Program-made: the position numbers and the translations under genes | Origin: an uncultured Sutterella sp. | Lineage (GTDB): Bacteria > Pseudomonadota > Gammaproteobacteria > Burkholderiales > Burkholderiaceae_F | Direction of reading: 5' to 3' | Assembly (NCBI GenBank): GCA_905212345.1 | Contig: CAJMEC010000002.1 | Span: 1 to 64,000, forward strand | DNA: 64,000 nt | Notes under the pieces: generated by a model | The model's database searches: none | Seen by the model: the letters and a program-made list of their open reading frames with translations, nothing else | What the model was told of the DNA's origin: nothing | In this document: positions 35,663 to 43,528 of the stretch, piece by piece | How positions within the stretch are numbered: position 1 is the stretch's first letter | Layout of the letters: each line of letters opens with the position of its first letter

Positions 35663-36463
35663 ATGCGAAAAATTCGTCGTTCTCCTCGAGCAAATATTAA
35701 GGAACGTATTAAAGAGGCCCGTGCCCGCAGTATCTATCTTTTGCCTAACTCCTTTACGATGGCATCGATGATTTGTGCTTTCTGGGGTGTTACTCAGGCA
35801 ATGGCAGGGAAATTTGGCATTGCGGCGGCCACCATTTTCCTTTCCATGCTTTTAGACGGCATGGACGGACGCGTGGCTCGCTTAACGCACACGCAAAGCA
35901 GTTTCGGCGAACAGTTTGACTCCATCGCGGACATGACCGCTTTCGGTGTTTGCCCGGCTTTGATTGCATTTGAGTTCGCACTTAAAGATTTCGGGGGATT
36001 GGGTTGGGCCGCGGCCTTTATCTTCTGTGCCGGCGCCGGTGTCCGTTTGGCTCGTTTCAATGCCAATATTGGTTTCATTGACAAGGGCTTTTTCCAAGGA
36101 TTGGCAAGCCCCGCAGGCGCCGCTTTGGTGATGGGTTTTGTCTGGCTCGCGGTTTCCGGTCACCTGACACCCACCTTGACCCAATATATCCCCCATATCA
36201 CCGCTGTTCTCTGTATCTACGCCGGCGTGACGATGGTTTCCAACGCTCCGTTTTTCAGCGGCAAAAACATGGGTTTTGTTCGTACGATTCCGTTCTGGGT
36301 TGTGCTTGTGGCAGCGCTTGCTTTTATTTGCTTCTCCAGCAACCCGTCGTTATCAGCCTTTATCGTTTTCTGCTGCTATGCGGTAAGCGGTTATATCTAT
36401 CAGTTCTATCTCTGGGTTCGTGGGTTGCCCAACCCGGTGCGTCCGGTCAGAGACGAAAACTAA
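35663..36463 (+). CDS. pssA: CDP-diacylglycerol-serine O-phosphatidyltransferase
   Basis: A 266-residue membrane enzyme that makes phosphatidylserine, the substrate of the Psd encoded just upstream. The CDP-alcohol phosphotransferase signature is complete in LDGMDGRVARLTHTQSSFGEQFDSIADM, with all four metal-binding aspartates. About seven to eight membrane segments follow. An aaaggttt site precedes the ATG. A strong terminator sits 17 bases after the stop. Confidence 0.94.
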   Translation: MRKIRRSPRANIKERIKEARARSIYLLPNSFTMASMICAFWGVTQAMAGKFGIAAATIFLSMLLDGMDGRVARLTHTQSSFGEQFDSIADMTAFGVCPALIAFEFALKDFGGLGWAAAFIFCAGAGVRLARFNANIGFIDKGFFQGLASPAGAALVMGFVWLAVSGHLTPTLTQYIPHITAVLCIYAGVTMVSNAPFFSGKNMGFVRTIPFWVVLVAALAFICFSSNPSLSAFIVFCCYAVSGYIYQFYLWVRGLPNPVRPVRDEN

Positions 36464-36480
36464 TCGTTTTACGCAAAACA

Positions 36481-36516
36481 GGGGATGGCTTTTATCAATG
36501 AGCTATCCCCTTTTTT
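36481..36516 (+). terminator. Intrinsic terminator of the psd-pssA operon
   Basis: The arms ggggatggct (36481-36490) and agctatcccc (36501-36510), with a single G-U pair, are followed by six Ts. An ATG at 36485 lies inside the stem, which argues against using it as the start of the next gene. Confidence 0.93.
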
Positions 36517-36532
36517 CAATAGGGTATTGAAA

Positions 36533-37231
36533 ATGTCTTTTTTATTTGCTCCTGCTCCCATGCCGGTTTTGCCAATTGATGGCGAAACCAATCTCTACTT
36601 TCCCATTCATCGCATTTATGGTGTGGCCCGCAACTACGCAGCGGTCAATGCGGCGCTGGGAGAAAAAACACCTCCTAGTATTTTTCTGAAGCCTGCCGAT
36701 GCGGCTGTCTATGCCGCACCGGATAAAACGTTGGAATTGGATTTCCCCGCGGCCACAGAAGACCTTCAGCATGAAATTGAATTAGTGGTCGCTATCGGCA
36801 AGGCCGGTCGCAATATTCCTGTTGAAAATGCCATGGACTATGTATGGGGCTATGCGGCGGGTCTTGATATGACGCGTCGTGACCTTCAGAGAAAAAGCAG
36901 CGCCAAGGGCCAACCTTGGGATACCGCAAAAGCTTTTGATGAATCGGCTCCGATGACGGCTCTAAAGCCTGCTTGTCGAACACCCGATAATGAACCGATG
37001 AAAGTATGGCTATATGTTAATAATGAAAAGCGTCAAGAAGGCACGACGGCAGAGATGATTTTGACGGTGCCAGAAATCATCAGTTACTTATCGACCCTTT
37101 ATGAATTAAAGCCTGGAGACTTGATCATGACAGGAACGCCGGCGGGCATCGGCACTGTTCACCCCGGTGATGTTTTAGAAGGCGGAGTGCAGGGTGTCGG
37201 TGTTTTGAAAGTGAAATTTAAAGGGGAGTGA
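36533..37231 (+). CDS. Fumarylacetoacetate hydrolase-family protein
   Basis: A 232-residue enzyme of the FAH family (YcgM-type acylpyruvase or hydratase/isomerase). HRIYGVARNYA near the N-terminus, FLKPADA, the metal-ligand stretch LQHEIELVVAIGKAG, and LKPGDLIMTGTPAGIGTVHPGD are all family features. I start it at ATG 36533, since the upstream in-frame ATG 36485 falls within a terminator stem. It is followed by a rhodanese gene six bases later. The substrate is not predictable from sequence. Confidence 0.88.
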   Translation: MSFLFAPAPMPVLPIDGETNLYFPIHRIYGVARNYAAVNAALGEKTPPSIFLKPADAAVYAAPDKTLELDFPAATEDLQHEIELVVAIGKAGRNIPVENAMDYVWGYAAGLDMTRRDLQRKSSAKGQPWDTAKAFDESAPMTALKPACRTPDNEPMKVWLYVNNEKRQEGTTAEMILTVPEIISYLSTLYELKPGDLIMTGTPAGIGTVHPGDVLEGGVQGVGVLKVKFKGE

Positions 37232-37236
37232 TCAGC

Positions 37237-37548
37237 ATGGCCATCACAGCTCAAGAAGGTAAAAAGATGATGCAAGAATTGGGAGATAAACTTCTTATTC
37301 TTGATGTCAGACATGCTCATGAATACGAGTGGGGGCATATCCCCGGAGCTGTATTGCTTGATAATGATGATATTGAAGAGGGAGTGAGGCCAGAATCTTT
37401 ACCGGAGGATTTGGATCACCCGATTATCATCTATTGTCGATCTGGCGTTCGCAGTCACTATGCCATGCTCAAACTTCAGGCTGCTGGCTACACCCATGTT
37501 TATGATATGGGCGGCATCATCGATTGGCCTTATGAAATAGAAAAATAA
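37237..37548 (+). CDS. Single-domain rhodanese (sulfurtransferase-like)
   Basis: About 103 residues. The catalytic cysteine loop is IIYCRSGVRSHYA, and LILDVRHAHEYEWGHIPGAVL is the other family motif. GlpE-like proteins move sulfur from thiosulfate to acceptors in the cytosol. ATG 37237 is preferred because AAGGGGAG lies just upstream, overlapping the end of the FAH gene; GTG 37228 is an alternative. Confidence 0.88.
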   Translation: MAITAQEGKKMMQELGDKLLILDVRHAHEYEWGHIPGAVLLDNDDIEEGVRPESLPEDLDHPIIIYCRSGVRSHYAMLKLQAAGYTHVYDMGGIIDWPYEIEK

Positions 37549-37568
37549 TATTCAAAAGACTCTAAAGT

Positions 37569-37617
37569 CCTGCTTTGAATATCTTTGTTATAAACATGTA
37601 TTCAAAGCAGGCTTTTT
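37569..37617 (+). terminator. Intrinsic terminator after the rhodanese gene
   Basis: A perfect 13-bp stem (cctgctttgaata at 37569-37581, tattcaaagcagg at 37599-37611) is followed by ctttttaa. It overlaps the last bases of the convergent LysR gene and could act on both strands. Confidence 0.88.
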
Positions 37618-38593
37618 AATTAGGAAACTCAATTCCGAATTTCTTTTGTATTTCGCGTTTTTGATTTTGCTCTAAAGCTCGACGATGAGGAATATACCAA
37701 TCAACAAATAATTGGACTCTTTTCAGGCGAGAAGCTTCTCGGGCAATGCACACATAATTTTGATGTCTAGGCAAATGCCATTTTTTGAAAATAGGAACCA
37801 GTTTTCCTTCCATGAGTTCTTGATAGCAATGATGCAGGGGAATATCAATAGCAATACCGCCACCCTCAATGGCTGCAGCTTTTACCGAAAGGATGTTATT
37901 GAAACGAATGGTGCTGTGCCACTTGCATCGAATTTTCTCGTTATGGTATTCCAAAAACTCAGCGCGCTCCCTTTGTTTGCCACAAAATAAGAACCCTGCA
38001 TGTCTAAAAAGGTCATTGGGGTGTTTTGGAGTGCCGTAAATACTCAAATATCTTGGGGATGCACAAGAAATAAAAATAGCATCAGTCACCCAATACTCGA
38101 GGAGATTGAGTTTCCCAGTCGGTCCATAGCTGAAACAGACATCTGCTTGTCCATTTAGCCAGTTTTCGGGGTCATTATCAGTGAATACATCAAAGCTAAT
38201 TTTCGGATAGTTTTGTTGGAATTCAATTAGATGAGGAACAATTTGACCTTGCATGAATCCAGGCATAGAACCAAGACGGATGATACCTTCGGGGAAATCA
38301 TCCTGTACAAACATGGTGTTAAACGCTTTATTAAAACTGACAATTGAGGGAGCTAGGCGCTTTTGTGCCTCGAGTGCAAAAAGCGTAGGTTCAATTAACT
38401 TCCCTTTTCTTTCAAACAGCTTTCGGTTAAGTTCCAACTCTAAACTAGAAATCCTTCTCGAAAGATCTGAACGGCTAATGCGGTGCTGTTCTGCCACTCG
38501 AATTATTGACTTATTTTCAATTACTTGAAAAACCAACTCCCAAGTGACTAAATGAGATCTGTTTTGTTGCAACGGATTTGCATAACCGTTCAT
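37616..38593 (-). CDS. LysR-type transcriptional regulator
   Basis: A 325-residue regulator. The winged helix-turn-helix is at about residues 18-75 (VIENKSIIRVAEQHRISRSDLSRRISSLELELNRKLFERKG in overlapping parts), followed by a periplasmic-binding-like effector domain (GIIRLGSMPGFMQGQIVPHLIEF). It is divergent from the DcuC-like/creatininase pair, the usual arrangement for a LysR regulator and its targets. Paired direct repeats lie in the shared 222-bp spacer. The N-terminus carries about 15 extra residues before the DNA-binding domain. Confidence 0.9.
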   Translation of the reverse strand: MNGYANPLQQNRSHLVTWELVFQVIENKSIIRVAEQHRISRSDLSRRISSLELELNRKLFERKGKLIEPTLFALEAQKRLAPSIVSFNKAFNTMFVQDDFPEGIIRLGSMPGFMQGQIVPHLIEFQQNYPKISFDVFTDNDPENWLNGQADVCFSYGPTGKLNLLEYWVTDAIFISCASPRYLSIYGTPKHPNDLFRHAGFLFCGKQRERAEFLEYHNEKIRCKWHSTIRFNNILSVKAAAIEGGGIAIDIPLHHCYQELMEGKLVPIFKKWHLPRHQNYVCIAREASRLKRVQLFVDWYIPHRRALEQNQKREIQKKFGIEFPN

Positions 38594-38616
38594 TTTTGTT
38601 CCTTTTTGTAATACCT

Positions 38617-38744
38617 ATATTCGTTTATTTTCTGCACGCAAATTGCTGTCTCTATCGGTTTGATGTGCCAGTTTAGTTAAGTTGTATCGAGATTTCTAAT
38701 GAATAGAACATATATTGAACGAATATTCGTGTTTATTTTGCACG
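38617..38744. promoter_or_regulatory. Paired direct repeats and palindrome in the LysR/DcuC spacer
   Basis: Two imperfect 22-bp direct repeats start ATATTCGT and end GCACG (38617-38638 and 38723-38744), 106 bp apart. The second overlaps a perfect 12-bp palindrome ACGAATATTCGT (38719-38730). One lies 24 bp from the LysR start, the other about 70 bp from the transporter start. These are good candidates for LysR-regulator binding sites that would control both directions. Confidence 0.6.
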
Positions 38745-38815
38745 TATATAAAAATCTGTATTTCTATACTCGCTCTCGGTTTTTCCACATAAAACCTTCC
38801 TAAGGAGAGATGCAA

Positions 38816-40063
38816 ATGGTTTTATTAGGCTTAGTGATTGTCATTGCGACATTCGCATTGATAATTAAAAATTACGAAGTCAGGCTTGTTCTGGCCATTT
38901 CCGGAGCTTTGATGGCTCTCATTGGTGGAGATATTGTTTTTGCACTCAATGAGTTTGTAAAAACAATGACAGCTGCAGTCGTTCCAACAATTTGTGCAGT
39001 GCTGGGCTTTTCGTACGTTATGAGTTATACGAAATGTTCAGATCATTTGGTTGTTGCATTAACAAATTTGCTCCGCCATGTTCCGATTATTATCGTCCCG
39101 GCTACCGTTGTAGTAACTTGGCTGCTGAGTATTGCTTTACCTTCTGCAGCTGGTATTGCAGCGGCGGTCGGCGCTTTGTTGATCCCGATGTTGTTAGCCT
39201 TGGGTGTGCGACCCGCAATGGCAGCTTCTGCGGTGTACTTGGGCACTTGGGGTAATGTCATTTCTCCGGGGATGGCACTTAACCCAATGTTGGCAGATAT
39301 TGCTCAAGTGGACGTTATGACCGTCATTGCACGCATTATTCCGTGTTCTTTTGTTGGTTTAGCTGTTGCAACAGTTGGTTTAACTCTTATTTCAATTTTC
39401 TTTAAAGAAGGGGTAGGTTCAACCAAATCCTCGGTGGTTGCCGTAGATTCAAACTTCAAGGTGAACTATCTCTATGCGATTATTCCGGTTATTCCGTTAG
39501 TACTCTTAGTTTTGGGTTCTAAGCAAATTGCTTTGATTCCCTATATCGATGTTCCGCATTCCATGATCATCGGTACGGTTTTAGGTATGGTTGTTACTCG
39601 TAAGAGCCCGGCGGAGGCTGTGAAGAAGTTTTTCCGTGGAGCCGGTGACGGATACTGCGATGTCATCGGTTTGATGTGTGCCGCAGCTATGTTCTGTGGT
39701 GGTATGAAAGTCATTGGATTAACGGACTATCTGGTTGCTGTTATGAAAGACTCCCAAGCGATTGCACAACTTACGGCCGCCGCAGGCCCCTATTTTATGG
39801 CAATGGTCTCTGGTTCCGGAAACGCAGCTTCGCTGGCATTCTATGGTTCAGTTGTTCCTCATGCCCCAGATATGGGTTATGGAATTATTGAATTGGGTTC
39901 CGTTGCTCAAATCGCAGCCGGTTTAGGTCGAACGATGTCGCCGGTGGCTGCTGCTGCCATTATTTGTGCCAAATTTGCTGGCATAAATCCCATGGAAATT
40001 GCCAAGCGGAATGCTCTTCCGACATTATTAGCTTTGATTGCTATCACGTTGATGTTGCTTTAA
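38816..40063 (+). CDS. DcuC-family C4-dicarboxylate-type carrier
   Basis: A 415-residue inner-membrane protein with about twelve membrane segments, of the DcuC/ion-transporter superfamily. SIALPSAAGIAAAVGALLIPMLLALGVRPAMAA and SGSGNAASLAFYGSVVPHAPDMG resemble the two substrate-site hairpins of this group. ATG 38816 lies nine bases after AAGGAG and is preferred over ATG 38810. The next gene, a creatininase-family amidohydrolase, is 20 bases downstream, so the cargo may be an amide or cyclic amide rather than a C4-dicarboxylate. Confidence 0.83.
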   Translation: MVLLGLVIVIATFALIIKNYEVRLVLAISGALMALIGGDIVFALNEFVKTMTAAVVPTICAVLGFSYVMSYTKCSDHLVVALTNLLRHVPIIIVPATVVVTWLLSIALPSAAGIAAAVGALLIPMLLALGVRPAMAASAVYLGTWGNVISPGMALNPMLADIAQVDVMTVIARIIPCSFVGLAVATVGLTLISIFFKEGVGSTKSSVVAVDSNFKVNYLYAIIPVIPLVLLVLGSKQIALIPYIDVPHSMIIGTVLGMVVTRKSPAEAVKKFFRGAGDGYCDVIGLMCAAAMFCGGMKVIGLTDYLVAVMKDSQAIAQLTAAAGPYFMAMVSGSGNAASLAFYGSVVPHAPDMGYGIIELGSVAQIAAGLGRTMSPVAAAAIICAKFAGINPMEIAKRNALPTLLALIAITLMLL

Positions 40064-40083
40064 TCATTTGACTGGAGAAAATT

Positions 40084-40866
40084 ATGTATTTAGGAGAAAT
40101 GTGTTGGCAAGAAGCTTCGGAAGTGATGGCTGATTCCCAAAATGTTTTTGTTATTCCTGTGGGTTCAACCGAACAGCATGGTTGTGTTGGTCCTTTGGGA
40201 ACGGACTGGTTAATTCCGCAAGAGTTAGCCCGTCGTGTGTCAGATATGGATCATGTGGTCATTTGCCCGCCACTTTGTTATGGAGTTGCTCCCCAACATA
40301 TAAATTTTCCAGGTAGTGTTGATCTCGGTGTTGATACTATGAGTCAAGTAGTGGAAAAAATGCTTTTCTGTTGGTATCGCCACGGAGCTAGACGTTTTGT
40401 ATTTTTAAACGGTCATGGAGGAAATAGCCCAGCGTTTGAACAAGCTGGTTTAAAAATTTACCGTATGGGCGGTATTGTTTCTGTTATTAATTGGTGGAGC
40501 TTAGCTCCTCAACTTAATTCCAAATGGGTAACAGGTCATGGGGATGCTCAGGAAGTATCCGCTATCATGGCTTTTAGACCAGAACTTATCAAGGAAAAGT
40601 ATCTAAAAGACAATGAGGTTTTCCCCATCACTGAAGAAATCATTCCTTACCATATGAATCAGGCTCGTTTTAAAGGAACAACCGTTAGGATCATCCGGGA
40701 AATACGTGATACAGTGAGTACCGGTGGTTTTGGTGGCTTGGAAGCAAAAGACGCATCAGCACAATGGGGCAAAGAAATGTTGTCAGCGGTTGGTGATTGG
40801 ATCCAAGCATTTATTCCGGAGTTTAGGAAAATTAAATTACCGGAAAACAGGACACTAAGTCACTAG
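40084..40866 (+). CDS. Creatininase-family amidohydrolase
   Basis: A 260-residue metal-dependent amidohydrolase. VIPVGSTEQHGCVGPLGTDWLIP contains the metal-binding Glu, His and Asp, and FLNGHGGNSPAFEQA the second His site. Later GHGDAQEVSAIM stands where relatives often have HAGExETS. Family members hydrolyse creatinine, mycofactocin precursor or other amides. It is co-transcribed with the DcuC-like carrier and controlled, by position, by the LysR regulator. Substrate unknown. Confidence 0.87.
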   Translation: MYLGEMCWQEASEVMADSQNVFVIPVGSTEQHGCVGPLGTDWLIPQELARRVSDMDHVVICPPLCYGVAPQHINFPGSVDLGVDTMSQVVEKMLFCWYRHGARRFVFLNGHGGNSPAFEQAGLKIYRMGGIVSVINWWSLAPQLNSKWVTGHGDAQEVSAIMAFRPELIKEKYLKDNEVFPITEEIIPYHMNQARFKGTTVRIIREIRDTVSTGGFGGLEAKDASAQWGKEMLSAVGDWIQAFIPEFRKIKLPENRTLSH

Positions 40867-40882
40867 TCTTTAAGTAACCATA

Positions 40883-40919
40883 AAGAAACGGGTTTGAGAT
40901 GGCTTCAAACCCGTTTCTT
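40883..40919 (+). terminator. Hairpin after the creatininase-family gene
   Basis: A perfect 15-bp inverted repeat (aagaaacgggtttga at 40883-40897, tcaaacccgtttctt at 40905-40919) with a 7-base loop. The T-run is weak (tcttgattct), but the stem is long and well placed 16 bases after the stop. Confidence 0.75.
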
Positions 40920-40932
40920 GATTCTGATACTG

Positions 40933-40971
40933 ATAAAAACAAACGGGGTTGCCCAAGAAGTCAACCCCGTT
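40933..40971 (-). terminator. Intrinsic terminator of rpsT
   Basis: The arms aacggggttg (40942-40951) and caaccccgtt (40962-40971) are followed, on the minus strand, by tgttttta. It lies 28 bases after the rpsT stop. Confidence 0.88.
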
Positions 40972-40999
40972 GATGCATTTAAGCTTTTAAACTTAAAAA

Positions 41000-41263
41000 T
41001 TAAGCCATTGCCTTGATAGCAGCGGCCAAGCGGCTCTTATGACGAGCAGCGGCGTTCTTGTGCAAAACATTCTTGCCGGCCATCGTGTCGATGATCTTTT
41101 GAGCCTTCACGAAAGCTTCAGAAGCAGCGGCCTTGTCGCCGGCCACAACCAATTTACGCACAGCCTTGATGGCGGTACGGTATTGAGAACGTTGAGCAGA
41201 AAGGTGCTGGTTGCGCGCAACAGCTTGACGGGCGCGCTTACGAGCTTGTTTGGTATTAGCCAT
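41000..41263 (-). CDS. rpsT: 30S ribosomal protein S20
   Basis: An 87-residue, lysine- and arginine-rich protein that binds 16S rRNA early in assembly. [20 protein letters not shown] and the C-terminal [23 protein letters not shown] are unmistakable. It is divergent from murJ, as in other betaproteobacteria, and ends in its own terminator. In E. coli S20 is autoregulated at translation; nothing in the short leader contradicts this here. The 286-bp rpsT-murJ spacer shows no other gene. Confidence 0.98.
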   Translation of the reverse strand: MANTKQARKRARQAVARNQHLSAQRSQYRTAIKAVRKLVVAGDKAAASEAFVKAQKIIDTMAGKNVLHKNAAARHKSRLAAAIKAMA

Positions 41264-41549
41264 TGTTTAGTTCCTTGCCTTATATAAAAAGTTACGGCTG
41301 TTAATTACAGCCGCTTTCAAAGGCATTGAGCATTGAAATACGCTTGCAGCACAAAGTCGGAAGCGGCTGGTGAATCAGTTCATTCCCAACGGATTTTTAC
41401 GGTTCTTTCGGGCATGAGTACACGTCCACGAAGAACACTCCCTTGGAAAAGTCCCAAAGTTTAGCAAAAACTTTTAAACCTCTCAAGCGTTTAATGAAGT
41501 TTTTGCTCAAGATCGAATACAATGCACAGAATATTTTGGGAATTTGAAG

Positions 41550-43100
41550 ATGAGTTTAATCAAAGCAGCCGCCACAGTCTCCTCTTTGACACTTTTATCA
41601 CGTATAACAGGTGTTGTACGCGATATGCTGATTGCGCGTTATTTCGGTTCAAGTGCAGCAACCGACGCTTTCTATGTCGCCTTCCGCTTACCCAATATGT
41701 TGAGGCGTTTATTTGCCGAAGGCGCGTTTCAGCAAGCATTTGTCCCTATGCTCTCCGATGTTAAGGCGACAAAAAGTGAGACGGAAGTTAGAAGTTTTAT
41801 TGATAAAGTCTTTAGTCTTCTTGCCAGTGTTCTTGTTCTGACCAGTATCCTCGGTGTCTTAATCGCACCGGTTTTGGTCTGGTTGATTGCGGGCGGTTTG
41901 GCTGAAAATCCGCAAGGTTTTGATCTGGCTACCCAGATGACGCGCTGGATGTTTCCTTATATCTTCTTTATGAGTCTGGTGGCGATGAGCGCGGGCGTTC
42001 TTAATACTTGGAAGCACTTTGCCATTCCCGCCTTCACTCCGGTTTTATTAAATCTGTCTTTTATCGCATTCACATTGCTTTTGACACCGCACTTGGAGGA
42101 GCCAATTTTTGCGCTTGCCGCGGCTGTGATTGTGGGGGGCGTGCTGCAGTTGGGAATTCAGATTCCTTCCTTGATGAAATTGGGGGTCTTGCCTCGTCCC
42201 GTTAATCCATTAAAGGCGGCGAAAGACGCCTCCGTCATTCGGGTGATGAAACTGATGATTCCCGCGCTCTTTGGTGTCGGAGTTGCCCAGCTTTCTCTTT
42301 TGATCAACACCAATATTGCCTCTCGCTTAGGAACAGGGTCGGTGACGTGGCTTTCCTTTGCGGACCGTCTGATGGAATTTCCGACTGCTCTTCTCGGTGT
42401 TGCTCTGGGATCGGTGCTGTTGCCGAGCCTTTCTGCCGCGTTTGCCAAAAACGACCTTACCCGCTATAACGCTTTGCTTGATAACGGTTTAAGACTCGTT
42501 GTCCTTTTGGCGATCCCGGCAGCGGTTGGTCTAGGTTTGATGGCCGAAGCGCTGGTAGCCTTTTTATATCAAGGGAAAAACTTCTTGGTCTTTGACGTCC
42601 ATCAAACAAGCCTCGCGGTGATGGGGTACTCGTTTGGATTATTAGGGCTTATTGCCATCAAAATTTTGGCTCCCGCCTTTTATGCGAGAAAAGATATTCG
42701 CACGCCTGTTAAGGTGGCAGCGGTGAGTCTGGTGTGTGTGCAGCTTTGCAACATCGCGTTTGTTCCTATTTTTGCCCACGCGGGATTGGCGCTTTCAGTC
42801 GGCGTGGGTAGTTGTGTTAATGCGCTGACTCTATTGGTTATTTTGATTCGTCGTGGACAATATAAGCCTATTTCAGGGTGGCTGATGTGGTGCGTGAGAA
42901 TTGTTGTGGCAACCGTGGCAATGGGTGCCACTATTGCGTTTTTGCAACAGGGAGTGGATTGGGCCGGTATGCAAAGTGAATGGTTAAAACGTGCCGGTCT
43001 CGTCTTCCTTTACATAGCCGCGGCCCTTGTTGTTTATTTCGGATTACTTATTGTGATGGGCTTACGCCCTCGTCACTTAAAGCCCCGCTATGACATTTGA
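41550..43100 (+). CDS. murJ: Lipid II flippase MurJ
   Basis: A 516-residue inner-membrane protein of the MATE-like MOP superfamily that moves the peptidoglycan precursor lipid II to the periplasm. It has about fourteen membrane segments. The start TLLSRITGVVRDMLIARYFGSSAATDAFYVAFRLPNMLRRLFAEG is the MurJ signature, including the functional arginines and Asp. I chose ATG 41550 (MSLIKAA) over a TTG two codons upstream. The 3' end overlaps a convergent small gene by 13 bases. Confidence 0.96.
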   Translation: MSLIKAAATVSSLTLLSRITGVVRDMLIARYFGSSAATDAFYVAFRLPNMLRRLFAEGAFQQAFVPMLSDVKATKSETEVRSFIDKVFSLLASVLVLTSILGVLIAPVLVWLIAGGLAENPQGFDLATQMTRWMFPYIFFMSLVAMSAGVLNTWKHFAIPAFTPVLLNLSFIAFTLLLTPHLEEPIFALAAAVIVGGVLQLGIQIPSLMKLGVLPRPVNPLKAAKDASVIRVMKLMIPALFGVGVAQLSLLINTNIASRLGTGSVTWLSFADRLMEFPTALLGVALGSVLLPSLSAAFAKNDLTRYNALLDNGLRLVVLLAIPAAVGLGLMAEALVAFLYQGKNFLVFDVHQTSLAVMGYSFGLLGLIAIKILAPAFYARKDIRTPVKVAAVSLVCVQLCNIAFVPIFAHAGLALSVGVGSCVNALTLLVILIRRGQYKPISGWLMWCVRIVVATVAMGATIAFLQQGVDWAGMQSEWLKRAGLVFLYIAAALVVYFGLLIVMGLRPRHLKPRYDI

Positions 43101-43357
43101 GGAGAGTCTTCGTCTCTATCAAAGGGCATGCATTCGGGCCACTGAATAAGCTCATCGTGGTCCGTTGTATCAATGGCGGCGGGGCCGGTTTCTGCAGTGT
43201 TGACGGCAAAATTAAGCTTGGCGTAGACATTAGCCAAATCATCAAGGAGGATCTCTTCTGGATCCAGTCTTTCATCTTCCAAGCGTTCTACCGTTTCAGA
43301 TAACGCTTCGAGCGCGTCACTTAAGGCATCAATGAGCCATTGGCGATCAACAGACAT
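43088..43357 (-). CDS. Small acidic protein of unknown function
   Basis: An 89-residue, strongly acidic, soluble-looking protein (MSVDRQWLIDALSDALEAL...), with a predicted N-terminal helix of heptad character and a Pro/Asp-rich end. I do not recognise a family. It is supported as a gene by its position in the only open space between murJ and fimV, by its clean start with upstream spacing, and by protein-like composition. It overlaps the murJ stop by 13 bases in convergent orientation. Confidence 0.6.
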   Translation of the reverse strand: MSVDRQWLIDALSDALEALSETVERLEDERLDPEEILLDDLANVYAKLNFAVNTAETGPAAIDTTDHDELIQWPECMPFDRDEDSPQMS

Positions 43358-43427
43358 TTTTTTGTTCCCAGTCGTTAAAAATCCCCAAAAAACAATGGGA
43401 TCTCTTTAAAATGCGACAAGTATACGT

Positions 43428-43449
43428 GAATCATTATCGACAATGATTC
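43428..43449. promoter_or_regulatory. Palindrome between the small acidic gene and fimV
   Basis: The arms GAATCATT (43428-43435) and AATGATTC (43442-43449) are perfect over 8 bp with a 6-base centre. The AT content and ATCATT/AATGAT elements recall Fur-like boxes, but the spacing is not that of a classical Fur site. It is placed to affect both divergent genes. Confidence 0.4.
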
Positions 43450-43528
43450 CAGATAGTGATGGTTTTATATATGAGACCCGTTGTGATTGACTCAAAAGAC
43501 TTCAAACAATGGGTTTAGGAGCCGGCAA

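Noticed and set aside
36485..36532. N-terminal extension of the FAH-family protein from ATG 36485
   Set aside because: The codons lie in the stem and T-run of the psd-pssA terminator; family similarity begins after ATG 36533.
41039..41287. 82-codon plus-strand frame antisense to rpsT
   Set aside because: It mirrors the rpsT coding sequence, whose identity is certain, and has no independent support.
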